A stretch of 64,000 bases of DNA from Melioribacter roseus (GTDB taxonomy: Bacteria > Bacteroidota > Ignavibacteria > Ignavibacteriales > Melioribacteraceae). Made by a program: the position numbers and the translations under genes. The stretch covers positions 124,001 to 188,000 of the forward strand of contig DYHH01000004.1 of assembly GCA_020724265.1 (NCBI GenBank). The letters run 5' to 3'. Shown piece after piece: positions 54,382-63,058 of this stretch (positions are counted from its first letter, which is position 1; every line of letters starts with the position of its first letter). The notes beneath the pieces were generated by a model. The model was not told the DNA's origin and ran no database searches. It saw only the letters and a list, made by a program, of their open reading frames with translations.

Positions 54382-55005
54382 ATGAGTAATAGTTACAAGT
54401 GGTTGGGCTGGGCAAGGAGAATTCAAGCTATCAGTCAAACCGGTTTAGAATTTGCACATAACGAATACGATATTGAACGTAATAAAAAATTACAAAAAAT
54501 TGCAGCTGAAATTATTGCAGAACATTCACAACAAAATACCTCGGAGTTAATAGAAATATTTTCTGATCAAAAAGGTTATGCTACGCCAAAGGTTGATGTT
54601 AGAACAGCAATTTTAAAAGACGAAAAAATTTTACTTGTTAAAGAAATCAGTGACGGCAAATGGGCAATGCCCGGGGGATGGGCAGACGTTGGTGATATCC
54701 CGTCAGAAGCTGCAATTAGAGAAGCAAAAGAAGAAAGCGGTTTTGACGTAGAGATTATTAAAGTTGTCGGGGTTTATGATGCTAATCGTAATTCCGGAAC
54801 ACTTGAATTATTTCATGCTGTTAAAATCGTATATCTTTGTAAAATAATTAATGGGGAAGCGACTCCAAGTTTTGAAACCCCGGAAGTTTCATTTTTTGAT
54901 TTAAACAATTTGCCCCCCTTATCAGAAAACAGAACAAATCTTCGTCATATCGAACATATAAAAACCCATCTAAAAGACGCATCACACTTTACTTTTTTCG
55001 ATTAG
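54382..55005 (+). CDS. Nudix hydrolase with N-terminal helical domain
   Basis: This 207-residue protein has a full Nudix box, GGWADVGDIPSEAAIREAKEESG (split here as GGWADVGD and IPSEAAIREAKEESG), which binds the metal for hydrolysis of a nucleoside diphosphate linked to another group. The first 60 or so residues form a helical domain (LGWARRIQAISQTGLEFAHNEYDIERNKKL) like the NUDIX_N/DUF4910-type domain of YjhB and related ADP-ribose or CDP-choline pyrophosphatases. The substrate is not clear. It follows msrB by 3 bp. Confidence 0.9.
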   Translation: MSNSYKWLGWARRIQAISQTGLEFAHNEYDIERNKKLQKIAAEIIAEHSQQNTSELIEIFSDQKGYATPKVDVRTAILKDEKILLVKEISDGKWAMPGGWADVGDIPSEAAIREAKEESGFDVEIIKVVGVYDANRNSGTLELFHAVKIVYLCKIINGEATPSFETPEVSFFDLNNLPPLSENRTNLRHIEHIKTHLKDASHFTFFD

Positions 55006-55038
55006 TATTGAAATTAGGTTATAAAAAGACAGAATGGT

Positions 55039-55069
55039 TTTGTTTCTCCAAAATAATTATTTATATTTG
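55039..55069 (+). promoter_or_regulatory. Bacteroidota-type promoter candidate
   Basis: TTTG (55039-55042), a 19-bp gap and TATATTTG (55062-55069) match the Bacteroidota consensus closely. The next gene begins about 78 bp beyond the expected start point. It is the best match to that consensus I noticed in the window. Confidence 0.5.
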
Positions 55070-55153
55070 GTCTAAATAAGAATAGCCTTATTGTTTGCTT
55101 GCTGATGATAGCATAATCTTGCTTATAGTTTTATAATAAATGATAATTAGAAA

Positions 55154-55876
55154 ATGAAAAAGTTCATAGTAATAGCACATACTGCATTCTCATCAATGTT
55201 CTTTGCCGGTCATCCGCTTAATACAGATGACGCTTACTCAATAGGAAAGAATAATTTTGAAATTGAATTTGTTGCTGAGGTAATTAATCACAGAAGTGAA
55301 TGGGAATTTGCTGTTCCGATTGCTCTTTCTTACGGCTTATTTGAAAATCTTGATTTGAGCCTTATAACATCGCATCATAGAGTTTGGGATAATAACTCCT
55401 CGCAAAATTGTTTGAATGATCTCTTTTTTGAAGTCAAATATATTTTTTGGAATGATTTAATTAGCATAGGGGTTAAACCGTTTCTATCGATTCCTGTTGG
55501 TCAAGAAGAAAAGGGATTCGGTAAAGGAAAAGTTTGCTACGGCTCATATATTTTGTTGACTAAAGAGTGGGAAACTTTTCACATTCATACCCAGTTTGGT
55601 TATTCAAGAAATAATAATAATATCGGGGAACTACCTGATTTGTGGGAATATTCAATTGCATTGGAGAAATTACTTTCCGAAAAAATTTACGCGGTATTCG
55701 AGTTCGGAATATCAAGAAATAGTTTCCCCGGTGTTTCCGAACATCCGACTTTCTTGCTTGGCGGATTTATGTATGAACTAAATGAAAATTTAATTCTCAG
55801 TTTAGGTTTAATGAAAGGATTAAATCAAAACGAAGCAAATTACAGTTTAATGAGCGGACTTACTTTTGGTTTTTAG
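55154..55876 (+). CDS. Predicted outer-membrane protein, phenol-degradation MetA-like family
   Basis: This 240-residue protein has a weak signal peptide (FIVIAHTAFSSMFFAGHPL) and then a run of alternating amphipathic strands typical of outer-membrane barrels. NTDDAYSIGKNNFEIEF opens the mature part and FLSIPVGQEEKGFGKGKVCYGSYILL is like the transporter-type PF13557 family. It ends with a strand closing in GLTFGF, a typical barrel C-terminal Phe. A solute-transport or sensory role cannot be specified. The 3' end overlaps the convergent EamA gene by 30 bp. Confidence 0.7.
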   Translation: MKKFIVIAHTAFSSMFFAGHPLNTDDAYSIGKNNFEIEFVAEVINHRSEWEFAVPIALSYGLFENLDLSLITSHHRVWDNNSSQNCLNDLFFEVKYIFWNDLISIGVKPFLSIPVGQEEKGFGKGKVCYGSYILLTKEWETFHIHTQFGYSRNNNNIGELPDLWEYSIALEKLLSEKIYAVFEFGISRNSFPGVSEHPTFLLGGFMYELNENLILSLGLMKGLNQNEANYSLMSGLTFGF

Positions 55877-56791
55877 TTCCATTGATTTTTTTATTCGTTC
55901 CGAACTCATTCGCGTTACTCTAAAAATACTGTAAAGTAAGATTGCAACTCCAATCCATTGAATCGGTGAGAGAATATTACCTCGAAGTAAATATTCTAAA
56001 ATTACAGCCGTTAACGGAAACGCTAATTCACAAATAGTTGCAACCGATGCCGTTACCGTTTTTAATCCGTAATAATAAAGAAAAATTGCCGCACCGCCGG
56101 TTGTGAAAGCAATTAATAAAAAAATAGAAAACTGATGGGATGTAACTTCGGCAATCTGCGGTAATTGACCTAACGGTAAAACGATCAATAGCATAATAAT
56201 TGACGAGATTAAAAAACGCAGATAAGTACCGAGTTCAAACCCGACATTTCTTAAAGCTCTTTTACTAAAAACAGTTGAAGATGCAAAACTTAGTGCGGCA
56301 ATAATTGCATACATGGCTGCCATTGCGGTAGTTCCTTCATTAACGGTAATTGGAGTTTTCAAACCGAAGGTCATCAAATAGGCACCAAAAATTGCAATGC
56401 CGGCCCAGACAAAAAATATTCGTGGTAATCTTTCCTTCAATAATATTGCTGCAAGAATCAGTGCAAAAACCGGTTGAAGTTTTTGTATAAGTATAACAAT
56501 AGATAGATTCACATAATCGACATAAAACAATGCTTTGGTAATTGCCATCGTTCCAATAGCACCGCCGAATAACGCAACCCCGACGAACGATCCCCAATCA
56601 TAAAATGTAAGTGATTTTAATTTGCCGTATTGCTTGAGAAAAATAGGTGAGAGTAATACGGCTACTATCGAACTCTCAATAAAAACAACTAATCCGACCG
56701 GGAGTGAATATAATTCGGGGCGTAATACAACTCCGTCAATTCCCCATAAACTTGCGGCAATAATTACAAAAATCGGGGCAAATCTGCTCAT
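55847..56791 (-). CDS. DMT superfamily EamA-type transporter
   Basis: This 314-residue protein has ten predicted transmembrane helices in two EamA repeats (first half beginning FAPIFVIIAASLWGIDGVVLRPEL; second beginning AMYAIIAALSFASSTVFSKRALRN). It belongs to the drug/metabolite exporter superfamily; substrates in the family range from amino acids to riboflavin and drugs. The TTG-ATG pair at the start is resolved in favour of the ATG (56791) because AAGGAAA lies just upstream of it. It is convergent with the outer-membrane protein gene. Confidence 0.9.
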   Translation of the reverse strand: MSRFAPIFVIIAASLWGIDGVVLRPELYSLPVGLVVFIESSIVAVLLSPIFLKQYGKLKSLTFYDWGSFVGVALFGGAIGTMAITKALFYVDYVNLSIVILIQKLQPVFALILAAILLKERLPRIFFVWAGIAIFGAYLMTFGLKTPITVNEGTTAMAAMYAIIAALSFASSTVFSKRALRNVGFELGTYLRFLISSIIMLLIVLPLGQLPQIAEVTSHQFSIFLLIAFTTGGAAIFLYYYGLKTVTASVATICELAFPLTAVILEYLLRGNILSPIQWIGVAILLYSIFRVTRMSSERIKKSMELKTKSKSAH

Positions 56792-56868
56792 CAATTTCCT
56801 TTCGTAAACAAATATTTAATGCTCGTAAATATATGGAATAAATATAACTCTTAGAAAATAATGAAAAG

Positions 56869-57981
56869 CTATTTTGTATAGATTTCCGTATCAGGTCGAA
56901 ACGCAAGAAGTGCAAATGAAAAGTAATCACCATGAAATAACCGTCTTAAAATTTTCCCTTGTAATTTACCACTAATAGCTCGCCCGGAGATATCCCACTC
57001 GGAATTTGTTTGATTGTCAAAAATTCTTTTGCGATCCTCGATTCGAAAATTTAAATGATAATCATCAATTATTCTGCTGAAAACTCCGGTAGAACCCATT
57101 TCTTTTGAAGAACTTATTTCTCTGTGATCTAAACTTGAAGCTGCACCGTTTACATGAAAAACTACAATATCTTCACCTTCAAACGAGTCGTTAATTACTC
57201 TCAGCGACCAAGTTATTTCATAAGGATAAGCTTTATAATTATTGTTTATTTTAACGGCGATAACTTTTTCATTCGGTCTTAACCGTTCATCAAATTCACC
57301 CAAAAAGGCAAACGGAGTTTTGCTTACATCATCATATCCGATGTAAGGATTTTTACCATAGGGTCTATTAAAACCGGTGTTTTTCGATAAGACTATGCCA
57401 TCTGGATAAATTTTCCTAAACTGCTCAAATGAAATAATTTGTGATGGGATTTTAGAAAGAGATGTTCCGGTCATTTCACCAACAATTGCATCGCCTGTGA
57501 ATTGTTCCCAAAACGATTCTGTTTTTTGATCATACATTATCATATCGGAATATCTGAGCAGCCCGCTTACTCCGAACCTATATATCTCTCCGCTAATTTT
57601 ACGATCGAATATTATTGCACTGTAACAAAGCGGGCAAAAAGTAATCAATACATTTACGTCAGCAATTTCATCATTTACTATCTCGTGAAAAATTAAAATT
57701 TGCAGTGGGTATGCTTTTGCTTCACCGTTAATTTCAAGTGCAATAACCGGTTCTCGCTCAGCAATCCAATCACCGGCATTTTCGATTGATTCAAATTTCG
57801 GATTAATTATTGCAGGAATTCCGTCCTTAGGCGGTCCACCCGGAATTAATTCCGTTAATTCAACCGTGCGTTTATCAAAATTAGTTATCCAGTTTGGATA
57901 TACCCTCAATATATGCTCAGGTGTTTCTTGAGTAAAAAGTTTTATTACTAAAATTGTTAGAAGAAAAACAAATGCTTTCAT
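56869..57981 (-). CDS. DUF3179 domain-containing exported protein
   Basis: This 370-residue protein has a signal peptide (MKAFVFLLTILVIKLFTQE) and a DUF3179 domain covering most of its length. Typical segments are GIPAIINPKFES, VIALEINGEAKAYPLQILIFHEIVND, the CPLCYSAIIFDR motif with its two Cys, FGVSGLLRYSDMIMYDQ and NEKVIAVKINNNYKAYPYEI. Cysteine and charged residues are well conserved in the family, but its function is not established. GGAGCT upstream of the ATG supports the start. No partner gene is adjacent. Confidence 0.88.
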   Translation of the reverse strand: MKAFVFLLTILVIKLFTQETPEHILRVYPNWITNFDKRTVELTELIPGGPPKDGIPAIINPKFESIENAGDWIAEREPVIALEINGEAKAYPLQILIFHEIVNDEIADVNVLITFCPLCYSAIIFDRKISGEIYRFGVSGLLRYSDMIMYDQKTESFWEQFTGDAIVGEMTGTSLSKIPSQIISFEQFRKIYPDGIVLSKNTGFNRPYGKNPYIGYDDVSKTPFAFLGEFDERLRPNEKVIAVKINNNYKAYPYEITWSLRVINDSFEGEDIVVFHVNGAASSLDHREISSSKEMGSTGVFSRIIDDYHLNFRIEDRKRIFDNQTNSEWDISGRAISGKLQGKILRRLFHGDYFSFALLAFRPDTEIYTK

Positions 57982-58123
57982 GTTGAGCTCCGTATAAAAT
58001 TCTAAATTAATATAATCTTATGTATTTACTGGAACTGTCAAAAATTTTACAAAAAGTTCTATTACAAAAAATTTAGGGATTATAATTATATTGCAGTGCA
58101 ATTCAATTTAAATTGGAGCAACG

Positions 58124-59332
58124 ATGATACGAAAACTTATTTCACTAGCAATTTTTCTATCAATAATTATAACTATTTCTGCACAAGACAAAGCAAAATT
58201 TGTTGAACCTAAGAGCGGATATTGGAACCATATCAAAGAAGAAATTGATAAGTATGAAAAAGAAGATAAGTCACGAAAAACTTTTCAAGTTGATTTAGAA
58301 GGAATTGAAATTCCATCCTCGGTTGACCAGTTTAATAAGTATTGGCATCAACCGCCTATATCGCAAGGTAATACCGGTACATGCTGGTCGTTCTCAACTA
58401 CCTCGTATTTTGAATCTGAAGTTTACCGTTTATTCAAAAAAGAAGTAAAGATTTCGGAATTGTACACCGTCTATTGGGAGTATGTTGAAAAGGCAAGAGA
58501 GTATGTAAGAACAAGAGGGAAATCACTTTTTGCCGAAGGTTCGGAAGCAAATGCTGTTACAAGAATATGGAAACAATACGGCACCGTTCCCGGTAATGTT
58601 TACACCGGGTTACAAGAGGGACAAAAATTCCATAATCATTCTCATTTATTTAGAGAGATGAATTCTTATCTGAAAAATGTAAAAGAAAATAATTTTTGGA
58701 ACGAGGAAGTCGTATTAGAAACTATTAAATCGATTTTAGATTATCATTTAGGAGTGCCTCCTCAAAAGTTTACGGTTGAAGGTAAAGAGTATTCGCCAAA
58801 ATCATATTTGAAAGATTATTTAAAACTAAACCTTGATGATTACTATGATATTCTTTCATATTTGCAGCAACCCTTTTGGCAGCAAGTTGAATATGAAGTC
58901 CCGGATAACTGGTGGCATAACAAAGATTACTGGAATATTCCTCTTGATGATTACATGAGTTTATTTAAGAATGCAATACGAAACGGATTTTCAATTTGTA
59001 TAGGCGGCGATGTATCGGAACCGGGTAAAGTTGCCGAGAAAGACGTGTTCCTTATTCCCGATTTTGACATTCCCTCCGAATATATAAACGACTATTCACG
59101 TCAATTCCGTTTCAGCAATGAAACAACAACAGACGATCACGGTGTTCATGTTGTGGGATGGATGGAATTAAACGGAAGTGATTGGTATCTAATTAAAGAT
59201 TCCGGTGCTTCGGCAAGAGACGGAAATAACAAGGGATATTATTTCTTCAGCGAAGATTATATTAAACTGAAGATTATGGATTTCATGGTTCACAAAGACG
59301 CGCTTGGTGAGCTTATAGACAAGTTAAAATAA
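58124..59332 (+). CDS. C1 family (papain-like/bleomycin hydrolase) cysteine peptidase
   Basis: This 402-residue exported protein has a signal peptide (LAIFLSIIITISAQD) and a C1 peptidase core. The catalytic Cys87 lies in GNTGTCWSFSTTS, and the His in DDHGVHVVGW near residue 345. The usual Asn of the KNSWG motif is replaced by Asp in IKDSGAS. The long insertion between Cys and His, and the QYGTVPGNVY segment, place it close to the aminopeptidase C/bleomycin hydrolase type. Some subfamilies in Bacteroidota appear to have Asp in that position, so activity is possible. It is flanked by genes on the other strand. Confidence 0.87.
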   Translation: MIRKLISLAIFLSIIITISAQDKAKFVEPKSGYWNHIKEEIDKYEKEDKSRKTFQVDLEGIEIPSSVDQFNKYWHQPPISQGNTGTCWSFSTTSYFESEVYRLFKKEVKISELYTVYWEYVEKAREYVRTRGKSLFAEGSEANAVTRIWKQYGTVPGNVYTGLQEGQKFHNHSHLFREMNSYLKNVKENNFWNEEVVLETIKSILDYHLGVPPQKFTVEGKEYSPKSYLKDYLKLNLDDYYDILSYLQQPFWQQVEYEVPDNWWHNKDYWNIPLDDYMSLFKNAIRNGFSICIGGDVSEPGKVAEKDVFLIPDFDIPSEYINDYSRQFRFSNETTTDDHGVHVVGWMELNGSDWYLIKDSGASARDGNNKGYYFFSEDYIKLKIMDFMVHKDALGELIDKLK

Positions 59333-59420
59333 AAAATAGGGTTATATTCAAAAACTTATTTATAAAAAACTTTTTTGTGGTTGTATTGTAAGGAATAGGG
59401 ACTTTTAATTGGTGAAGTGG

Positions 59421-60449
59421 TTATGTAGCTTCTTCATCATTATTTTTATTTAACTTTTCTTTTAATACAGTAATGATTTCGTCAAGATGTATTTCGTTTT
59501 CAATATCAATTGCACAAGATGGACCATTGTAAAATTTCTGAACCGGGGCTGAAAGACTAACTACAGAATAATTATTTATCAATTTTCTTACGCGATCTTC
59601 TGGAAGCATAATTATAATTCGCACTTTTTTCTTACGGATTTTCAAGAAAGCTATATTTCTATCAGAGCGAATAGATATGTAATAGCGTTGAGGATTAAAA
59701 ATCAACGAAGAATCAAAAAAGTGTATTTTCTGTTTCAGAGATTCATAAATCTTAATAACATTTTCAGATACATTGTCAAGATGGTCAATCTCAGTATAGT
59801 TTGAAGAAGTTTCCGTTTCAGTTCTTTTGATTGAATCAGCATCGGCAAACTGAATATCTCGAAAATCGGGATTTAATGAAAAAGAGTAATCTGAATTAGC
59901 ATGGAATTTTTTAAGGATTATTAGTTTTACCATTTTACCCCAAGTGTCTGTATATGTGTCGATAATTTCCGGGAGTTCTTCTTTTTCTTCATCTATTACA
60001 AGCAGAATATTTTGAGAATTTTCAACAATGTCTTTAATTGACTTGTAAATTTCTTTTTCTCCAATATTCTTTTTGAATTCACGTTTGAGTGAGGCATCTG
60101 AATTAATTATTGAAAACAACTTTTCTATTAACTCAGATTGACTGTTTTGATTTTTAAAAAATGCGAAAAACTTTGTTACTTGAGGAAATATATGTTTGTA
60201 AAAATCGTGCGAGGAGAGTTCAACTTCAACAATATAAAATTCTGGATTATCTGGCTCAGTGAAATCGAATAAGAAACCATCGGGAATTGTTGCTCCTAAT
60301 GATTTTGAATCAATCTTTCTTTTTGCATCAATAAACAGAGATTTTTCACCAAAAAATAATTTAGAGTTTTCGATTACATCTTTTTCGATCTCTTCTTCTT
60401 TAGCGTAAATGAATTCGTAATACTTCTTATTTTGATTGAATAGAACCAT
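59421..60449 (-). CDS. Unknown protein: PD-(D/E)XK-like N-terminus and DUF5655-like C-terminus
   Basis: This 342-residue protein has no signal peptide. The N-terminal half has a nuclease-like pattern: EKDVIENSKLFFGEKSLFIDAKRKI, then IPDGFLFDF, then FYIVEVELSSHDFYKHIFPQVTKF. The D...ExE-type spacing resembles PD-(D/E)XK endonuclease folds, though the usual Lys is replaced. The C-terminal 100 or so residues (IYESLKQKI...RYYISIRSDRNIAFLKIRKKKVRIIIML...NGPSCAIDIENEIHLDEIITVLKEK) fit DUF5655. The gene is isolated between a C1 peptidase gene and a 341-bp gap and has no obvious partner. Nucleic-acid-related or defence roles are possible but not shown. Confidence 0.65.
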   Translation of the reverse strand: MVLFNQNKKYYEFIYAKEEEIEKDVIENSKLFFGEKSLFIDAKRKIDSKSLGATIPDGFLFDFTEPDNPEFYIVEVELSSHDFYKHIFPQVTKFFAFFKNQNSQSELIEKLFSIINSDASLKREFKKNIGEKEIYKSIKDIVENSQNILLVIDEEKEELPEIIDTYTDTWGKMVKLIILKKFHANSDYSFSLNPDFRDIQFADADSIKRTETETSSNYTEIDHLDNVSENVIKIYESLKQKIHFFDSSLIFNPQRYYISIRSDRNIAFLKIRKKKVRIIIMLPEDRVRKLINNYSVVSLSAPVQKFYNGPSCAIDIENEIHLDEIITVLKEKLNKNNDEEAT

Positions 60450-60790
60450 CTTTCACCCAAATATTTTTTATATAATACATACTAAATAGAACTATTGAAT
60501 TATTTCCTCTACTTCTCATCAAGAAAAACTTTCTTATAAAAAAATCCGAAAAAGAAAAACGAAAGAGAGTTAAGCATTTTGCACAACCCATAACAACCTA
60601 AATTGTTAGAATCGTTTGCAACTTATAAAAATCCGTTCAAATGTGCACTAAAATAATTCCAATTAAAAGATGATTTATAAGTGAACAGCGCTAAATAAAA
60701 TTCATATTTCGCCGATTAGATTCAAAAAATATTTGATGCTTGTCTCACTTATGAATAATTTTAGCAAGTTAATAATTAAAGAGAGTGAAA
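60450..60790. other. 341-bp intergenic region without identified features
   Basis: The gap between the DUF5655-like gene and pgi is AT-rich. I found no open frame, hairpin terminator, tRNA or strong promoter in it. A GAGAG ribosome-binding site lies just before the pgi ATG. Confidence 0.5.
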
Positions 60791-62488
60791 ATGACTGCAT
60801 TAGACCTGAGCGGAATTGGAAAATCAAAAAATTTATTAGAGACTACAGTTCAAGAAATCATTAATGAAAATATTGTTCAAAGAATTTGGAAAAAAGATCA
60901 CACTGTTTGGAGCGAAGACCCAACAGAAATATCAAACCGGTTAGGCTGGCTGGATTGTGTTGAAAATTCAAAAAAGAGTCTGCCCGAAATTTACGATTTC
61001 GTAGAAAGTGTAAAAGCTTCCCAATTCAAAAATGTGTTGGTACTGGGAATGGGCGGCTCGAGTCTTGCCCCCGAAGTTTTTAGTTTGATTTTCGGGAAAG
61101 ATGAAAGACTTTTTAATTTATATGTTTTGGACAGCACTCATCCCGAAGCAATAAAAAGTTACGCAGAAAAACTGGATTATAAAGAAACATTATACATTGT
61201 CTCAACAAAATCGGGCGGGACTGTTGAAACATTATCGTTTCTAAAATTCTTTTACAATTTTGTATTAAATCATGTCGGGAAAGAAAAAGTAGGTAGTCAC
61301 TTTACCGCTATCACCGACCCAGGAAGCGGACTACAAAAGTTGGCTGAAGAACTTAATTTTAGAAAAATATTTTTAAATGATCCCAACATCGGCGGAAGAT
61401 ATTCCGCTTTATCATTATTCGGATTAGTACCGGCTGCACTTGTTGGAGTAGATATAGAGAAATTATTAAGCTGTGCAGAAGCAGCAGTTTACAAATCTAA
61501 GTATTCCGAAAAGAATAAAATTTCTGAGAACCAAGCAGTTATAATTGGTGCGCTAATCGGCGCACTTGCACTTGAAGGAAAGAATAAATTAACTCTTTTA
61601 TATTCCGAACAAATTAAATCATTTGGTGCATGGCTTGAACAATTAATTGCTGAAAGTACGGGTAAAATCGGGAAAGGTATTTTACCGGTTGACCTTGAAG
61701 ATATTATCTCGCCCGATGATTACAGTAATGACAGAGTTTTCATTTATACTCATCTTAAAGATGACAACCCTTATGACAAGACAATTTTTGAATTAAAGAA
61801 AAACGGATTCCCCGTAATTGAAATAATTTGGGATGATATTTATACACTCGGTTCCGAATTTTTTAACTGGGAATTTGCAACTGCAATCGCAGGTTGGAAA
61901 ATGAAGCTTCAGCCGTTTGATCAGCCTAATGTTGAATCGGCAAAAGTGCAGGCTCGGAATTTAATTGCATCATACACAGAAAAGGGAAATCTGCAGCAGC
62001 CGGAAATTAGTTATAATGATGAAAGTATTTCTATATACTACGATAATAAAGTTGATAATGTTGAAGATGCATTTCAAAAATTATTTTCTGAATTAAAGGA
62101 AGGAAATTATATTTCTATTCAATCGTTTGTAAAGCCAAGTGAAGAAAACTTTTATGTCTTTCAAGAACTTCGCTCACATTTATTGAAGAAATATAAAATA
62201 CCGACGACATTCGGATTCGGACCGAGGTTTTTGCACTCAACCGGACAATTACACAAAGGAGACGACGGCTCGGGAATCTTTATCCAGTTTATCAAAAGCG
62301 GTAATATAAATTTACCAATACCTGATGATGCAAGAAGTAATGATTCATCAATAACTTTCGACGTTCTGATAAAAGCACAAGCTCTCGGTGATAGAGAAGC
62401 CTTGCTGCAAAATAATAGAAAAGTTATTACATTTGAAATCAATGGCAGTGTTTATGAGACGATTAAAAAAATAATTGAAGTGATTTAA
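60791..62488 (+). CDS. pgi: Glucose-6-phosphate isomerase
   Basis: The 565-residue protein interconverts glucose 6-phosphate and fructose 6-phosphate. It has the phosphosugar-binding GMGGSSLAPEVF segment, VSTKSGGTVETLSFLKFF, the DPNIGGRYSALSLFGLVPAALVG substrate loop, the ESTGKIGKGILPV region with the catalytic Glu, and HSTGQLHKGDDG near the C-terminus. It looks most like the PGI domain of bifunctional transaldolase/PGI proteins, but the transaldolase part is absent. The ATG at 60791 is chosen over an in-frame GTG two codons upstream. The stop overlaps the next start by one base (TAATG). Confidence 0.93.
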   Translation: MTALDLSGIGKSKNLLETTVQEIINENIVQRIWKKDHTVWSEDPTEISNRLGWLDCVENSKKSLPEIYDFVESVKASQFKNVLVLGMGGSSLAPEVFSLIFGKDERLFNLYVLDSTHPEAIKSYAEKLDYKETLYIVSTKSGGTVETLSFLKFFYNFVLNHVGKEKVGSHFTAITDPGSGLQKLAEELNFRKIFLNDPNIGGRYSALSLFGLVPAALVGVDIEKLLSCAEAAVYKSKYSEKNKISENQAVIIGALIGALALEGKNKLTLLYSEQIKSFGAWLEQLIAESTGKIGKGILPVDLEDIISPDDYSNDRVFIYTHLKDDNPYDKTIFELKKNGFPVIEIIWDDIYTLGSEFFNWEFATAIAGWKMKLQPFDQPNVESAKVQARNLIASYTEKGNLQQPEISYNDESISIYYDNKVDNVEDAFQKLFSELKEGNYISIQSFVKPSEENFYVFQELRSHLLKKYKIPTTFGFGPRFLHSTGQLHKGDDGSGIFIQFIKSGNINLPIPDDARSNDSSITFDVLIKAQALGDREALLQNNRKVITFEINGSVYETIKKIIEVI

Positions 62489-62964
62489 TGAAAAGATTTA
62501 CACAAATAATAATCGCAGTATTATTTATTTTATTTTCTGCTTGCAGTGTTCAAAAAGTATATCTCCCCGATAAAGTTTCCGGATTCTCTTTAAATAAAAA
62601 ACTTACAGGAAGTGAAGCAGAAGATTTCGTTAATAGACTTCATTATGGTACAGTTGCTGCAGATGAAAATGAAATCGGGTTTTACTCATCCGAAAAAGGA
62701 AGTGCTGTTATTTATATAAGTTATTATAACAGTGATGATGAAGCAGACCAAATATTGTTGCAGATGGTAGAGAAAATTGAAAACGTTCCTTCTCCGTTTG
62801 AAGGAGGAGATAGTTTTGAATTATCCGATCATATTATTTATAGGTACAGCGGGTTGGGACAATCACATTTTGTATTCTCTTCCGGTAATGTTCTTCTTTG
62901 GATTTCCGCAGATGTTATGTGGGCTGAACTTTTCCTAAATGATTATATTAGAAAAATAACCTAA
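62488..62964 (+). CDS. Putative lipoprotein, unknown function
   Basis: This 158-residue protein has a hydrophobic signal and a lipobox (FILFSACSVQ). The mature part begins LPDKVSGFSLNKKLTGSEAEDFVNRLHYG and has a strand-helix pattern (SAVIYISYYNSDDEADQILLQMVEKIENV, then FVFSSGNVLLWISADVMWAELFLNDYI). I do not recognise the family. It is coupled to pgi by a one-base overlap. Cell location is predicted to be the outer or inner membrane surface. Confidence 0.65.
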   Translation: MKRFTQIIIAVLFILFSACSVQKVYLPDKVSGFSLNKKLTGSEAEDFVNRLHYGTVAADENEIGFYSSEKGSAVIYISYYNSDDEADQILLQMVEKIENVPSPFEGGDSFELSDHIIYRYSGLGQSHFVFSSGNVLLWISADVMWAELFLNDYIRKIT

Positions 62965-63058
62965 CCTATATGTCCCTTTCAACATAGAAAAATTTAGTAC
63001 AATTATTCCAATGTAATTCTTTATTTGTATATTTACCCCATTAAAAAAAGAAAACGTT

